32,770 bases of DNA from assembly GCA_965370495.1 (NCBI GenBank), contig CBDUUV010000015.1, positions 1 to 32,770 on the forward strand. Direction: 5' to 3'. Source of the stretch: Krumholzibacterium sp965370495. GTDB lineage: Bacteria; Krumholzibacteriota; Krumholzibacteriia; Krumholzibacteriales; Krumholzibacteriaceae. Made by a program: the position numbers and the translations under genes. Below, piece after piece: positions 1 through 8,960 of this stretch (position 1 is the first letter of the stretch; the number at the start of each line of letters is the position of its first letter). The notes under the pieces were generated by a model. That model was not told the origin of the DNA. It saw only the letters and a list, made by a program, of their open reading frames with translations, and did not search any database.

Positions 1-2095
1 CGATGATACATTTAACGAAACCATCGTAACCTGACGTCTTGTACGCATGGTCGAATTCTTCCATCTGGTCAGGGGGTATTATTTCCTTGAACGCTTCTAC
101 GGCTTCCGGAATCATTCCTTTTTCCAGGTAACACCCGTATAAAACGAGATAGACATACCAGAAATCCTCATCCAGTTCAAGGGTCCTCCGGCTTTGCTCG
201 ATCGCTTCATCGTAACGACGCGCATAATAATAGGCATAACTGAGAGTCTGGTTTATAACAAGTGACAGGGGATCGAGTTGAATGGCTCGTTTTGCCTGTT
301 CTATCGCTTCATCGTGCCGCTTCAAAGTGGATAATAATCCGGAATACCATTGATGAGCGGTTGCATAGTTCGGATTCAGTAATATAGCTTTCTTATAGTA
401 TTCTTCCGCAACTTCCCAGTTATAATCGATATCATGCGCTGCCAGGCCAAGTGCGGAATAAGCTGCTGCTGACTCGTTGTCGATCGAAAGGGCTCTTTGA
501 GCAAATTCCCTTACTTTCTTATCGGCCTCTCTTGGTGGGTAATATCCCCAGTCGCTGAGTATGGCAAAGGCTTCCGCAATCGCAGCATAAGCCTGAGCGT
601 AAGTGGAATCTATTCTGATGGCCTCTTTAAAATATTCGATGCCTTTCCCGATGCCCTGCTCTGTCCTTTTGTTCCAGTGGTAGCGTCCCCTGAGGTACGC
701 TTCATAAGCACGGGGGTCGACCTGCCGGGCCTTAGATGATTCACCTTCTTTCCGGGGAGCCAGTTTGATGTTGATTTCACGGGCGATAGCGCGCGCCACA
801 TCAGCCTGTATAGTCAAGACATCCCGCAGGTCGCGTTCGTAGCTCTCAGCCCAAAGGTGCCGGTCGGAAACGGCCTCGATCAGCTGTGCCGTGATTCTAA
901 CCCTGCCACTGACCTGAAGAACCGATCCTTCAAGGATCGCATCAACACCAAGCTCACGAGCTATTTCAGGCAGTGATTTTTGGGTTCCTTTGTAGCGCAT
1001 GACCGAAGTCCTGGAGATTACCTTGAGCGTTCCTATCTTTGCCAGGTCCGCGATGAGCGCCTCGGTCATACCATCAGCGAAATACTCTTTATCAGGATCC
1101 CCCGATAAATTCTCGAGTGGCAAGACCGCTATTGAATCGATCACCTGGCTCTTGTCATGAAAGAGATATAATCTTGCCAGAACCAGAGCAACAGCAATTA
1201 TTATAACCACGCCTGATACAACACTGAGACGTCCTTTCGTGAGTCCTTTTTTTACAGGACCCTTTGATAAACCGGTGTGTTCTATCTCACCCTTCAAGGA
1301 TCTTATATCCGCCAATAACTCATCAGCATGCTGGTAGCGTTTCTTCTGCTCCCTTGCCATCGCCTTTTTCGTTATTCTTTCAAGCTCGAGCGGAACTCCG
1401 GTCCGGAGTGCCGTCAAGGGCTCGGGATCTTCGTTCAGGATCGTATATATAACGGCCTGTTCATAGTCGCCTTTGAACGGCTGCTGCCCCGTCACCATTT
1501 CATATAACATCACTCCGAGCGACCAGATGTCGGTACGAGAATCAACCACTTCTCCGCTTCCCTGCTCCGGTGACATGTAAGCCACCGTTCCAAGCGTAGT
1601 CCCTTCCCGTGTAAGCTGCGTCCTGCCCGGCAACTTCGCCAGACCAAAGTCCATGATCTTTACCCGTCCACTTTCAGTAATCATGATATTGGCAGGCTTG
1701 ATGCCGCGATGCACGATCTGTCTCTGTTGGGCCTCGTGCAAACCCTCGGCAATCTGCAAAGAGATTCTCCGTGCTTCCTCCAGTTTCAGCGGTCCCGATT
1801 CGATCATCTCCTTGAGGCTCTTTCCCTCGATATATTCCATCGCGATGAAGGAACGTCCTTCAGATTCGTCGATCTCGTAAATCGTGCAGATGTTGGGATG
1901 ATTAAGCGCCGCGGCAGCCTGCGCCTCACGCAGGAAGCGGTCTTTCTCCTCTTCCGTTCCAAGCGCCTGGGGAGAAAGGAACTTAAGTGCGACTGTGCGG
2001 CGGAGCTTCGTATCCTCCGCCTTATAGACCACTCCCATCCCGCCTTCACCGAGCTTCTCGATTATTTTATAATGCGATATTGTTTTCCCTGGCAT
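1..2095 (-). CDS. Membrane Ser/Thr protein kinase with TPR repeats, HRD changed to HRG (partial, C-terminus off window)
   Basis: The frame is open from the ATG at 2095 to the window edge (698 codons). Residues about 8-265 form a Hanks-type kinase: glycine loop GEGGMG (17-21), VALK lysine K38, HPN (66-68), DFG (149-151), SPE (175-177) and DIWSLG. The catalytic loop reads H129-R130-G131-IKPAN, so the catalytic aspartate is glycine (codon GGC at 1703-1705). One transmembrane segment lies at about 291-310, followed by a region like the TolB-N/FlgO-type domain found in many bacterial kinase-TPR fusions (about 318-450, starting AVLPLENLSGD). TPR-like helices run from about 460 to the window edge. 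The topology suggests a cytoplasmic kinase domain and an extracytoplasmic sensor. Known relatives phosphorylate Ser/Thr; this copy may be a pseudokinase or a scaffold. The start follows a strong promoter by only 9 bp and has no Shine-Dalgarno. Confidence 0.9.
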   Translation of the reverse strand, partial: MPGKTISHYKIIEKLGEGGMGVVYKAEDTKLRRTVALKFLSPQALGTEEEKDRFLREAQAAAALNHPNICTIYEIDESEGRSFIAMEYIEGKSLKEMIESGPLKLEEARRISLQIAEGLHEAQQRQIVHRGIKPANIMITESGRVKIMDFGLAKLPGRTQLTREGTTLGTVAYMSPEQGSGEVVDSRTDIWSLGVMLYEMVTGQQPFKGDYEQAVIYTILNEDPEPLTALRTGVPLELERITKKAMAREQKKRYQHADELLADIRSLKGEIEHTGLSKGPVKKGLTKGRLSVVSGVVIIIAVALVLARLYLFHDKSQVIDSIAVLPLENLSGDPDKEYFADGMTEALIADLAKIGTLKVISRTSVMRYKGTQKSLPEIARELGVDAILEGSVLQVSGRVRITAQLIEAVSDRHLWAESYERDLRDVLTIQADVARAIAREINIKLAPRKEGESSKARQVDPRAYEAYLRGRYHWNKRTEQGIGKGIEYFKEAIRIDSTYAQAYAAIAEAFAILSDWGYYPPREADKKVREFAQRALSIDNESAAAYSALGLAAHDIDYNWEVAEEYYKKAILLNPNYATAHQWYSGLLSTLKRHDEAIEQAKRAIQLDPLSLVINQTLSYAYYYARRYDEAIEQSRRTLELDEDFWYVYLVLYGCYLEKGMIPEAVEAFKEIIPPDQMEEFDHAYKTSGYDGFVKCII

Positions 2096-2104
2096 TGTAT
2101 GGTG

Positions 2105-2133
2105 ATTCTAGCAAAGACATGTATAAGTGTCAA
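2105..2133 (-). promoter_or_regulatory. Sigma-70-type promoter of the kinase gene, near-leaderless
   Basis: On the minus strand TTGACA (2128-2133) is followed after exactly 17 nt by TAGAAT (2105-2110). Only 9 nt separate the -10 box from the kinase ATG, so transcription would start about 2-3 nt before the start codon. It sits in the 53-bp gap after the propeller-lipoprotein gene, so the kinase probably has its own promoter as well as any read-through. Confidence 0.7.
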
Positions 2134-2148
2134 AATTTTTCACTGACA

Positions 2149-4848
2149 TCACCCTCCCGTAACCGTTCTTATTATCATACCGCCTGCTCCTACAGCTGTC
2201 CCCTTGTCTTTGTCGATAAACATTATTGCTTCAAGATCATTTGTCGTTATACTGCTTGCTTTTTCCCAGGAATCCCCACTGTTCATGGACTTAAGAATCA
2301 TGCCTCCCTCACCGGCAACAAACCAGGTTTTATCTCCGGCAAAATAAACCGAATTGAGATCATTTGAAACCCCGCTCGATATCGCACTCCATGTTGCGCC
2401 GCCGTCAAGAGTTTTCAGGATCGTCCCTCCCACCCCAACGGCTATTCCCAGCATTTCACCTTCAAACCAGACAGCGTTGAGATCTGATTCTGTTCCACTT
2501 GCCTTCTGCTGCCAAACGGTTCCGGCATCCTCCGTGTACAGGAGAATTCCTCCTGAACCGCATGATATCGCAGTTGAATCCGCCGTGCCGAATACTGACC
2601 TGAGTTCTTCCAGTGTACCGCTTGCCTGTACAATCCAGGAATTTCCTGCATCGGCAGTGCTTATAACAGTCCCGTTGCTGCCGACCGCGATCCCCGTCGA
2701 ACTGTCTGTCATGAATATGTCTTTCAGATCTTCACTTACCGGAGTATCAATGGCTAGCCAGGATGTTCCTCCATCGTCAGTTCTCAGAGCAGTTCCTTCT
2801 TCTCCAACAATGAATCCGTTCAAAGGATCTGAAAAATATATATCGAACAAGATGTTTTCTGTTATGCCCGTCAAAGCGTTCCAGTGTAATCCGCCATCGA
2901 CAGTCTGTACAACAGCCCCATCATTACCAACGGCAATGACTATATTCGCATCGATCATCCAGACACCATTAAGATGCTCTGTAACTCCGAGATTCAGACC
3001 GTTCCATGTCGTACCGCCGTCATTTGTTTTGATAATAGTGGCTTTATCCCCCATAACAATACCCGTATTGAGGTCTGCAAAATAGATCGCATGCAGTTGT
3101 TCATTCGAACCGCTCGATTGTTCTTCCCAGTTAAGGCCACCATCAAGTGTCTTGAGGATGATTCCACCCACACCGACAGCTGTCGCAACCAGTTCATCAG
3201 AATGATATATCATGAGCAGCCTTTTGTCCGTTTCGCTTGCCTGAACCGACCAGTTCTCTCCTCCATTGGAAGTATGCAGGATCAATCCACCTTCTCCGAC
3301 AACAGTACCGTTCAGTGAATCACTGAAATCAACACCATATAGCGCAGAATATGTCCCGCTCACCTGGAACGACCATGTCTTCCCCCCGTCTATAGTCCTT
3401 AGAATCGTCCCTGAATACCCCACCAGGGTACCTGAAGCCGGGCTATGGAAACATACATCGGTAAGATAGCTGTTGATCTCTCCTATCCTTTTATGCCATG
3501 ACGATCCGGCGTCTCCGGACGCCAGGATCACACTGTTTACACCTGCCGCAACAATATTATCCTGATCGATAGCATTGATATCAAACAGTGTGGCAGTCGA
3601 ACTACTTGAAAGAATACTCCAGTTTTCCCCGCCATCACCAGTATACAGGAGGATGCCCCCCCTGCCGGATATCACCGCGTTATCGGCATCAATGCGGGAG
3701 TAACCATATACGGTCTTGGTTGTGCCGGTCACATCGGCGTCCCATGTTATACCGGCGTCGGAAGTCCGAAGAACTGTTCCTTCCGTGCCGACAACTACCC
3801 CTGTTACATTATCCTCCAGCAAGATATCGTAAAAATCGATACCATCATAACCTGTGTCCCGCAGGACCCAGCCCGTTCCTCCATTGGACGTATAGAGAAC
3901 AGTTCCGCTTTTCCCGGCGGCAATGCCATGCAGCGAGTCATAAAAATATATACAGCTAATATCCTGCGATGCTTCTGTGTCCACCGGGTCCCATGACCAC
4001 CCACCATCCACGGTGCGAAGGATGGTCGAATCGGTACCTGTCACAAACCCGTTATCAGGATCGTTGAAGAAAACAGAAAGAAAATCTATTGCACTTATCA
4101 GCTGTATCTTGCTCCAGGTAACACCTCCGTCCTCTGTCCTGAATATCAGGCCGTCATCTCCGACTGCCACACCATTGTCGGTATCATGAAAGAAAACTCC
4201 ATTAAGATCACAATCCTCTCCACAGTACAGGGATATCCAATTCTTTCCTCCATCCTCCGTTCTGAAAACACTTCCGGATGATCCGACTACTATCCCGGTA
4301 TCGGGATCAATAAAATAGATTGCCTGGAAGATATCGGGGATGGTGACCCTCTCCGCGTACCATGTCGTTTCGTCATAATTCAGCTTTAAAATCGTACCTG
4401 CGGAACCGACGGCTACTGCATTGGAATCACTGGCCATAGCTACTTTATTGATGGTATTCGACGTTTCGATTGTTTCGGCCTTCCATGAACTTCCACCATC
4501 CGAGGTGCTGAGGACGGTTCCGGCATCTCCTGTTATCAGGCCTGAACCTGTTTCATGGATATCCACGCCATACAAGTTGGCCCCGGTGCCACCAGCGATT
4601 CCACCCCATGTATTTCCACCATCGCTTGTGTTCAAGACAATACCACCGGTGCCAACTGCTACTCCAAAATCGCGATCGAGAAAAGAGATATCTCTCATTC
4701 CGTTTTCCCGGAAAACCGGATTCTGAATATGCCAGGCAGATTCCGGATCGGGTTGGCCTGGTGAAAATGGAGCTTCAGTGCATGAAATCAGGATAACAGC
4801 CACTACGACCGCTCCGGTTAGAAACTGTTTATATTTATTATTCTCCAT
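2149..4848 (-). CDS. Ycf48-like beta-propeller repeat lipoprotein, about 20 repeats
   Basis: This 899-residue protein begins with a lipoprotein signal peptide (hydrophobic run at about 12-22, lipobox LISC, lipidated Cys near 23). The rest is a tandem array of about 20 units of roughly 40-45 residues. Each carries a variant of VGxxGxILxTxDGGxxW, as in Ycf48/HCF136 and BNR/sortilin-type propellers. Ycf48 proper is a photosystem II assembly factor of about 330 residues, but nothing here suggests photosynthesis. In other bacteria such proteins are secreted and of unknown function. Twenty units would make two or three propellers. The start overlaps the end of the glycosyltransferase gene by 11 bp, so the two are probably co-translated. 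The last unit ends at the GG before the usual Trp, which may be normal propeller closure. A surface-anchored binding or adhesion role is inference. Confidence 0.85.
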   Translation of the reverse strand: MENNKYKQFLTGAVVVAVILISCTEAPFSPGQPDPESAWHIQNPVFRENGMRDISFLDRDFGVAVGTGGIVLNTSDGGNTWGGIAGGTGANLYGVDIHETGSGLITGDAGTVLSTSDGGSSWKAETIETSNTINKVAMASDSNAVAVGSAGTILKLNYDETTWYAERVTIPDIFQAIYFIDPDTGIVVGSSGSVFRTEDGGKNWISLYCGEDCDLNGVFFHDTDNGVAVGDDGLIFRTEDGGVTWSKIQLISAIDFLSVFFNDPDNGFVTGTDSTILRTVDGGWSWDPVDTEASQDISCIYFYDSLHGIAAGKSGTVLYTSNGGTGWVLRDTGYDGIDFYDILLEDNVTGVVVGTEGTVLRTSDAGITWDADVTGTTKTVYGYSRIDADNAVISGRGGILLYTGDGGENWSILSSSSTATLFDINAIDQDNIVAAGVNSVILASGDAGSSWHKRIGEINSYLTDVCFHSPASGTLVGYSGTILRTIDGGKTWSFQVSGTYSALYGVDFSDSLNGTVVGEGGLILHTSNGGENWSVQASETDKRLLMIYHSDELVATAVGVGGIILKTLDGGLNWEEQSSGSNEQLHAIYFADLNTGIVMGDKATIIKTNDGGTTWNGLNLGVTEHLNGVWMIDANIVIAVGNDGAVVQTVDGGLHWNALTGITENILFDIYFSDPLNGFIVGEEGTALRTDDGGTSWLAIDTPVSEDLKDIFMTDSSTGIAVGSNGTVISTADAGNSWIVQASGTLEELRSVFGTADSTAISCGSGGILLYTEDAGTVWQQKASGTESDLNAVWFEGEMLGIAVGVGGTILKTLDGGATWSAISSGVSNDLNSVYFAGDKTWFVAGEGGMILKSMNSGDSWEKASSITTNDLEAIMFIDKDKGTAVGAGGMIIRTVTGG
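2152..4698 (-). repeat. Tandem coding repeat of about 125-140 bp, about 20 diverged copies
   Basis: The repeat units of the propeller lipoprotein are visible in the DNA: on the plus strand, variants of a CCA-ccg/tcC-TCC block encoding GGxxW recur about every 125-140 bp. Copies differ at many positions, so the array is old rather than freshly amplified. Long antisense open frames in this region follow from the repeat composition and are not genes. Confidence 0.7.
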
Positions 4849-6586
4849 CGACTCTTTTCTCCCTCATCATGCCCAGGATATTTTCTATCCGCATATATAA
4901 CCCTTCTTCTCTTGCTGCTTTCGCCCCTTTTTTCGCTTCAACAAGATGCCTGGCCGCTTCTTCCATCCTTCCAGCTCTCCACAGTGATACACCCATGTAA
5001 TAATGAACTGTATATGAGTCGGGGTCCTCGATCAGAGCTATTCTGAAATGTTCCGAGGCTTCTTCATACCTGTGTTTTTGATTAAGCACGTTTCCGAGCA
5101 TCCTGTGAGCCGCCCCATATTCAGGATATAGTTCAAGCGCCCTGTCAAGATTCTCTTCAGCTTCATCCAGGCGGCCTGCCTTACTGAGCTCATAACCGGT
5201 AGAAGCGTACAACTCCGCCTCATAGTTGTAATCTTCCGTTACAAACGGGCCAAAAACACTGGATATCACTATTATAACAAAAAACAGGATCATGTTTGCC
5301 CCGAGTTTTTTCCATTCTCCCGCCCTTGATAACTGCAGGATATACAACACACCTGCCGCTGAGGCTACTGCTATTATGGGTATCATGACCGTTCGATACC
5401 TTGCCGTCGCAAAAACGGCAATAATCGCTAAAGGGTATATTGCAAGAAAGAAGAGCACTGGTGGGGGAAACTTGCTCCGATATCTGATAAGCCCAAGAAT
5501 TGCAAAAGGAAGCAGTATACCGAAAGGAAAACCGAAACCATGCCATTTCCATGTTGTCAGTGAAAGCAGTCGTGAGAACCTTCTACTCGTGTACAGGTCA
5601 ACATTGCGTGGAAGCTCCCTGGAACTGAAGAACTCAGCTGTTTTACCCAGGATCCCTTTCACATAACCGCCCGGATCTGTCACCATATATTCCCTGAAAA
5701 GATCCATAAAATACTTTCGATGTTCCGCGTCGGTACTATAACCATGGGCCATGGGCTCCCTCACAAGCTTTCTCCATTCAGCGCCGGGCCGTATCATCAA
5801 AGTAGCGTCGGTATCAGGATTGTTGCCGACATACAGATTTATTGACCCGGATTTCGGGATAGCGCTGAAATGACCTGTTACCTGCCAGCAGAGTGTAGCC
5901 ACAGTGGCCATCACAAGAATGAATCCGAAAATCAGAAAAGATGCATGCAGCATCCATTTTTTGAATCGTATGCCCGCAGGCTTGAAGGAATACACAATCC
6001 AGAACATCGCCAGTATCGCAAATGGCAGGAAGGTCGCCCTGGTGATCACTGCCAGGCCGCTTACTACACCTGTAATCACATTAAGCCATATATTCCGCTT
6101 ACCTGCTGTTTCGATTATGATAAGTATCAGCGCTACCGCCCAGAAAGCGGCCCAACCGGTGGCCAGAATTTCTGCCTCGAAAAAGAAAAGGGGTCCGTAG
6201 AAGGCCGTGATCAAGGCCGCAAGAACACCCGTTTTGCGGTCGAATATCCTCAGCCCGAGCCTGAAGACAAGTACGCAGGAAAACGCTCCTGCCGCAAGCT
6301 GAATAAGCCGTGCCGCCGTGATCGAATTTCCAGTGGCCCACAGGATTACAGACAGGTAGACCGGGTACAGGAAACTCTGCCAGAACAATCTCGGGTCCAG
6401 CACACCGTTCCCGGATATTTTCCGTGCTATATCTATGTATGTCGCTGAATCTATTATCGGGATAAAGAAAGCGGGGCCTCTGGATGCTTCATACAGATAG
6501 ACCAGCCGGACAATTAAAGCCAGAAGAAATATACCTGAACCTGCCCACAGGTTGCGTCTGTCTGGCCTGTCATGATTTTCTCTCAT
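4838..6586 (-). CDS. GT-C (PMT/ArnT-like) membrane glycosyltransferase with C-terminal TPR domain
   Basis: This 582-residue protein has a dolichyl-phosphate-mannose-type (GT39/PMT-2-like) membrane region over about residues 15-440 with roughly ten hydrophobic helices. The first large extracytoplasmic loop holds an acidic motif, IIDSATYIDIARKI, in the position where GT-C enzymes keep their catalytic Asp. The C-terminal part (about 455-575) has at least two TPR units, around LDEAEENLDRALELYPEYG and YEEASEHFRIALIEDP. Family members transfer sugars from polyprenyl-phosphate donors to lipids or proteins outside the inner membrane. The start lies 4 bp after the glycyl radical enzyme stop, and the end overlaps the propeller lipoprotein start by 11 bp. 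That pairing allows, but does not prove, that the lipoprotein is the glycosylation target. Confidence 0.82.
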   Translation of the reverse strand: MRENHDRPDRRNLWAGSGIFLLALIVRLVYLYEASRGPAFFIPIIDSATYIDIARKISGNGVLDPRLFWQSFLYPVYLSVILWATGNSITAARLIQLAAGAFSCVLVFRLGLRIFDRKTGVLAALITAFYGPLFFFEAEILATGWAAFWAVALILIIIETAGKRNIWLNVITGVVSGLAVITRATFLPFAILAMFWIVYSFKPAGIRFKKWMLHASFLIFGFILVMATVATLCWQVTGHFSAIPKSGSINLYVGNNPDTDATLMIRPGAEWRKLVREPMAHGYSTDAEHRKYFMDLFREYMVTDPGGYVKGILGKTAEFFSSRELPRNVDLYTSRRFSRLLSLTTWKWHGFGFPFGILLPFAILGLIRYRSKFPPPVLFFLAIYPLAIIAVFATARYRTVMIPIIAVASAAGVLYILQLSRAGEWKKLGANMILFFVIIVISSVFGPFVTEDYNYEAELYASTGYELSKAGRLDEAEENLDRALELYPEYGAAHRMLGNVLNQKHRYEEASEHFRIALIEDPDSYTVHYYMGVSLWRAGRMEEAARHLVEAKKGAKAAREEGLYMRIENILGMMREKRVDGE

Positions 6587-6590
6587 AGGA

Positions 6591-8954
6591 TCAGCTCAGT
6601 TCATGCTCTGTCCGCCGTATGATCTCATCCTGAAGATCGACACCAAGATCCACGAAATAATCACTGTAACCAGCCACCCTTACAATAAGATCCCTATGAC
6701 TTTCCGGATCAACCTGTGCCTTGCGAAGAGTTTCAGCCGTTACCACGTTGAATTGGATATGATGCCCGTTCATGCTGAAATACGCCCTGACAAGGTGCCG
6801 TATCTTCTCTATCCCTTTATGGTCGGAAAAAAACCGGGGTGTAAACTTCTGATTGAGAAGTGTACCTCCGGTTTTCAGATGGTTGAATTTCGAAACCGAT
6901 TTCAATACTGCTGTCGGTCCTTTCCTGTCAGCTCCCTGGACAGGTGATATCCCTTCAGACAGCGGCATTTTCGCTTTTCTTCCATCCGGAAGCGCGCCTG
7001 TCTTGCTTCCAAAATACACATGGCTGGTTGTCGGAAGCATGTTTATCCTGAAATGCCCCCCCTTGCTGTTAGGCCTTCCATCTACAGAATCAAAAAAGCT
7101 TTCAAAAATCCTGTTCATTACGCTATCAGGATATTCTTCATCATTTCCATATTTCGGTGTTTCATTGATGAGCATTCTCCTTGTTTCATCAGCTCCTTCA
7201 AAATCTGCATCCAGGACTCTGACCAGTTCGTTTAATCCAATCCCCTCCATGTCATAGACATGGTACCTGATAGCCGTCATTGCGTCGGTAACCGTTCCAA
7301 GGCCAACTCCCTGGATATATGACGAGTTGTACCTTGCTCCCCCGTCATTATAATCCTTTCCTTCCCCGATACAATCGTCTATCAGCAACGACATGAGCGG
7401 AGCCGGAAGAAGCCTTGCCCAGAGGCGTTCGATGACCAGGTTCCCATCTATCTTGATATCAATGAAATACCTTAGTTGTCTTTCGAACGCGTTATAGAAA
7501 GCTTCAAAATCCCTGAATGAGTCAGGATCTCCGGTTTCAATACCTGTTTTGAGGCCCGAGCGCGGATCGATACCGTTGTGCAATGTTATTTCCAGCACCT
7601 TGGGCAGGTTGAAATAACCCGAGAGTATATAGCTTTCCTTGCCGAAAGCGCCCGTCTCGACGCACCCGCTGGCCCCTCCATTCCTCGCGTCGATAACAGA
7701 TTTGCCCTGTCTCAGCAGCTGCTGGATAATAGCTTCCGTATTGAATATTGACGGTTGCCCATAACCTGTTCCTATTATCTCCAGCGCTCTGTCCAGATAT
7801 CTGTCAGGGTTCTTTTCACTTATCTGCACCATAGTACCAGGTTGCAGGAGACGCATTTCTTCGATCACGTCAAGAATCACGTATGTGAGCTCGTTGACAG
7901 CGTCATTGTCATCTTCAGTTACGCCTCCCAGATTGATAAGGCAGAAATCCGTATATGTATTGCTTTCCCGGGCCGTGACACCGACCTTGGGAGGAGCAGG
8001 TTGATTGTTGAATTTGATCCAGAAGGCCTGCAGAAGTTCCTTGGCTCTTTCAGGCGTAAGTGTTCCGGATTCAATACCTTCGCGGTAAAACGGATACATG
8101 TGCTGGTCGAACCGCCCGGGATTGAAAGAATCCCATGTATTGAGTTCGGTGATGATTCCAAGGTGGACGAACCAGTAATACTGGAGCGCCTCCCAGAAAG
8201 TCTCCGGTCGATTCGCGGGTACTTTGCGGCATATCGCGGCCATCTCCTCCAGCTCCAGTTTCCTTGGCCGATCCTGCTGCCCTGCCGCAAGTTCGGAAAG
8301 CTTTTCTGAACATCTCCGGGCAAACATGATGATGGAATCCGCGGCGATATCCATCGCTTTGAGCTCTTCGATCCTCGCTTCAGCATCCTTATGACCTGTA
8401 TCAGAGTATTTTTTGATGCTGCTTCCGATCTCCCGCTTAAGATCCAGAAACCCCTTCCTGTAGATCTTATCATCGAGAACCGTATGTCCGGGAGCGCGTT
8501 GTTCCTGGAATTCCGTAAAGACCCCTGCATTGTACGCTTTTTTCCATTCCGCCGAAACTTCCTCGAATAGTTTTTCTCTCAATGAGTTTCCCGACCAGAA
8601 CGGCAATATTTCTTTTTCCTGGATATTCCTCACATCATCACTGACCCTGAAAGATATTTTTTCTCTTTTGTCAAGTAACTCCATGTCCTCAAGACTGTGG
8701 ATACATATCTCGGGATATGTAGATGTGGCTTTGGGACGGGGGCCCCTCTCTCCCACTATAAGTTCCCCCGGGTTGATACATATTTCCCTGTTCTCCAGGA
8801 TATATTCAAGTGCCATCGCTCTCGCGACAGGGACAGATACATTATCAGGTTTCCTGTCCCTGTAAAACTCCGTAATAAGCCGTGCCCTTTCGATGGAGAT
8901 CTCCGGCACAGCTCGCAGGCTCTGTTCACGAAGCTTCTCTATTCTCTCGTTCAT
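6591..8954 (-). CDS. hypD (Hyp dehydratase): Glycyl radical enzyme, probable trans-4-hydroxy-L-proline dehydratase
   Basis: The 787-residue length and both signature motifs show a pyruvate-formate-lyase-family glycyl radical enzyme: G-C-V-E with thiyl Cys431 and Glu433, and C-terminal RVAGYS with radical Gly762. The residues I recall for the active site of the C. difficile hydroxyproline dehydratase (H160, D278, S334, F340, C434, E436, Y450, G765) all match at a constant offset of three: H157, D275, S331, F337, C431, E433, Y447, G762. The reaction would be dehydration of trans-4-hydroxy-L-proline to pyrroline-5-carboxylate. Its activase lies directly upstream with a 6-bp gap and a strong SD (GGAGGATGAAGGA). 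No proC (pyrroline-5-carboxylate reductase) is in the window. The symbol clashes with hydrogenase maturation hypD at 19730-20842. The alternatives are other diol or amino-acid dehydratases of the same family. Confidence 0.85.
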   Translation of the reverse strand: MNERIEKLREQSLRAVPEISIERARLITEFYRDRKPDNVSVPVARAMALEYILENREICINPGELIVGERGPRPKATSTYPEICIHSLEDMELLDKREKISFRVSDDVRNIQEKEILPFWSGNSLREKLFEEVSAEWKKAYNAGVFTEFQEQRAPGHTVLDDKIYRKGFLDLKREIGSSIKKYSDTGHKDAEARIEELKAMDIAADSIIMFARRCSEKLSELAAGQQDRPRKLELEEMAAICRKVPANRPETFWEALQYYWFVHLGIITELNTWDSFNPGRFDQHMYPFYREGIESGTLTPERAKELLQAFWIKFNNQPAPPKVGVTARESNTYTDFCLINLGGVTEDDNDAVNELTYVILDVIEEMRLLQPGTMVQISEKNPDRYLDRALEIIGTGYGQPSIFNTEAIIQQLLRQGKSVIDARNGGASGCVETGAFGKESYILSGYFNLPKVLEITLHNGIDPRSGLKTGIETGDPDSFRDFEAFYNAFERQLRYFIDIKIDGNLVIERLWARLLPAPLMSLLIDDCIGEGKDYNDGGARYNSSYIQGVGLGTVTDAMTAIRYHVYDMEGIGLNELVRVLDADFEGADETRRMLINETPKYGNDEEYPDSVMNRIFESFFDSVDGRPNSKGGHFRINMLPTTSHVYFGSKTGALPDGRKAKMPLSEGISPVQGADRKGPTAVLKSVSKFNHLKTGGTLLNQKFTPRFFSDHKGIEKIRHLVRAYFSMNGHHIQFNVVTAETLRKAQVDPESHRDLIVRVAGYSDYFVDLGVDLQDEIIRRTEHELS

Positions 8955-8960
8955 CGTCCT

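Noticed and set aside
2354..4726. Long plus-strand open frames antisense to the propeller gene
   Set aside because: They recur with the repeat period, are rich in Pro/Ser from reverse-complemented GG-x-x-W codons, and have no start signals. They are shadows of the repeats.
2149..4848. Photosystem II assembly factor
   Set aside because: The repeats match Ycf48, but the length is almost three times greater, it is a lipoprotein, and no photosynthesis gene is present.
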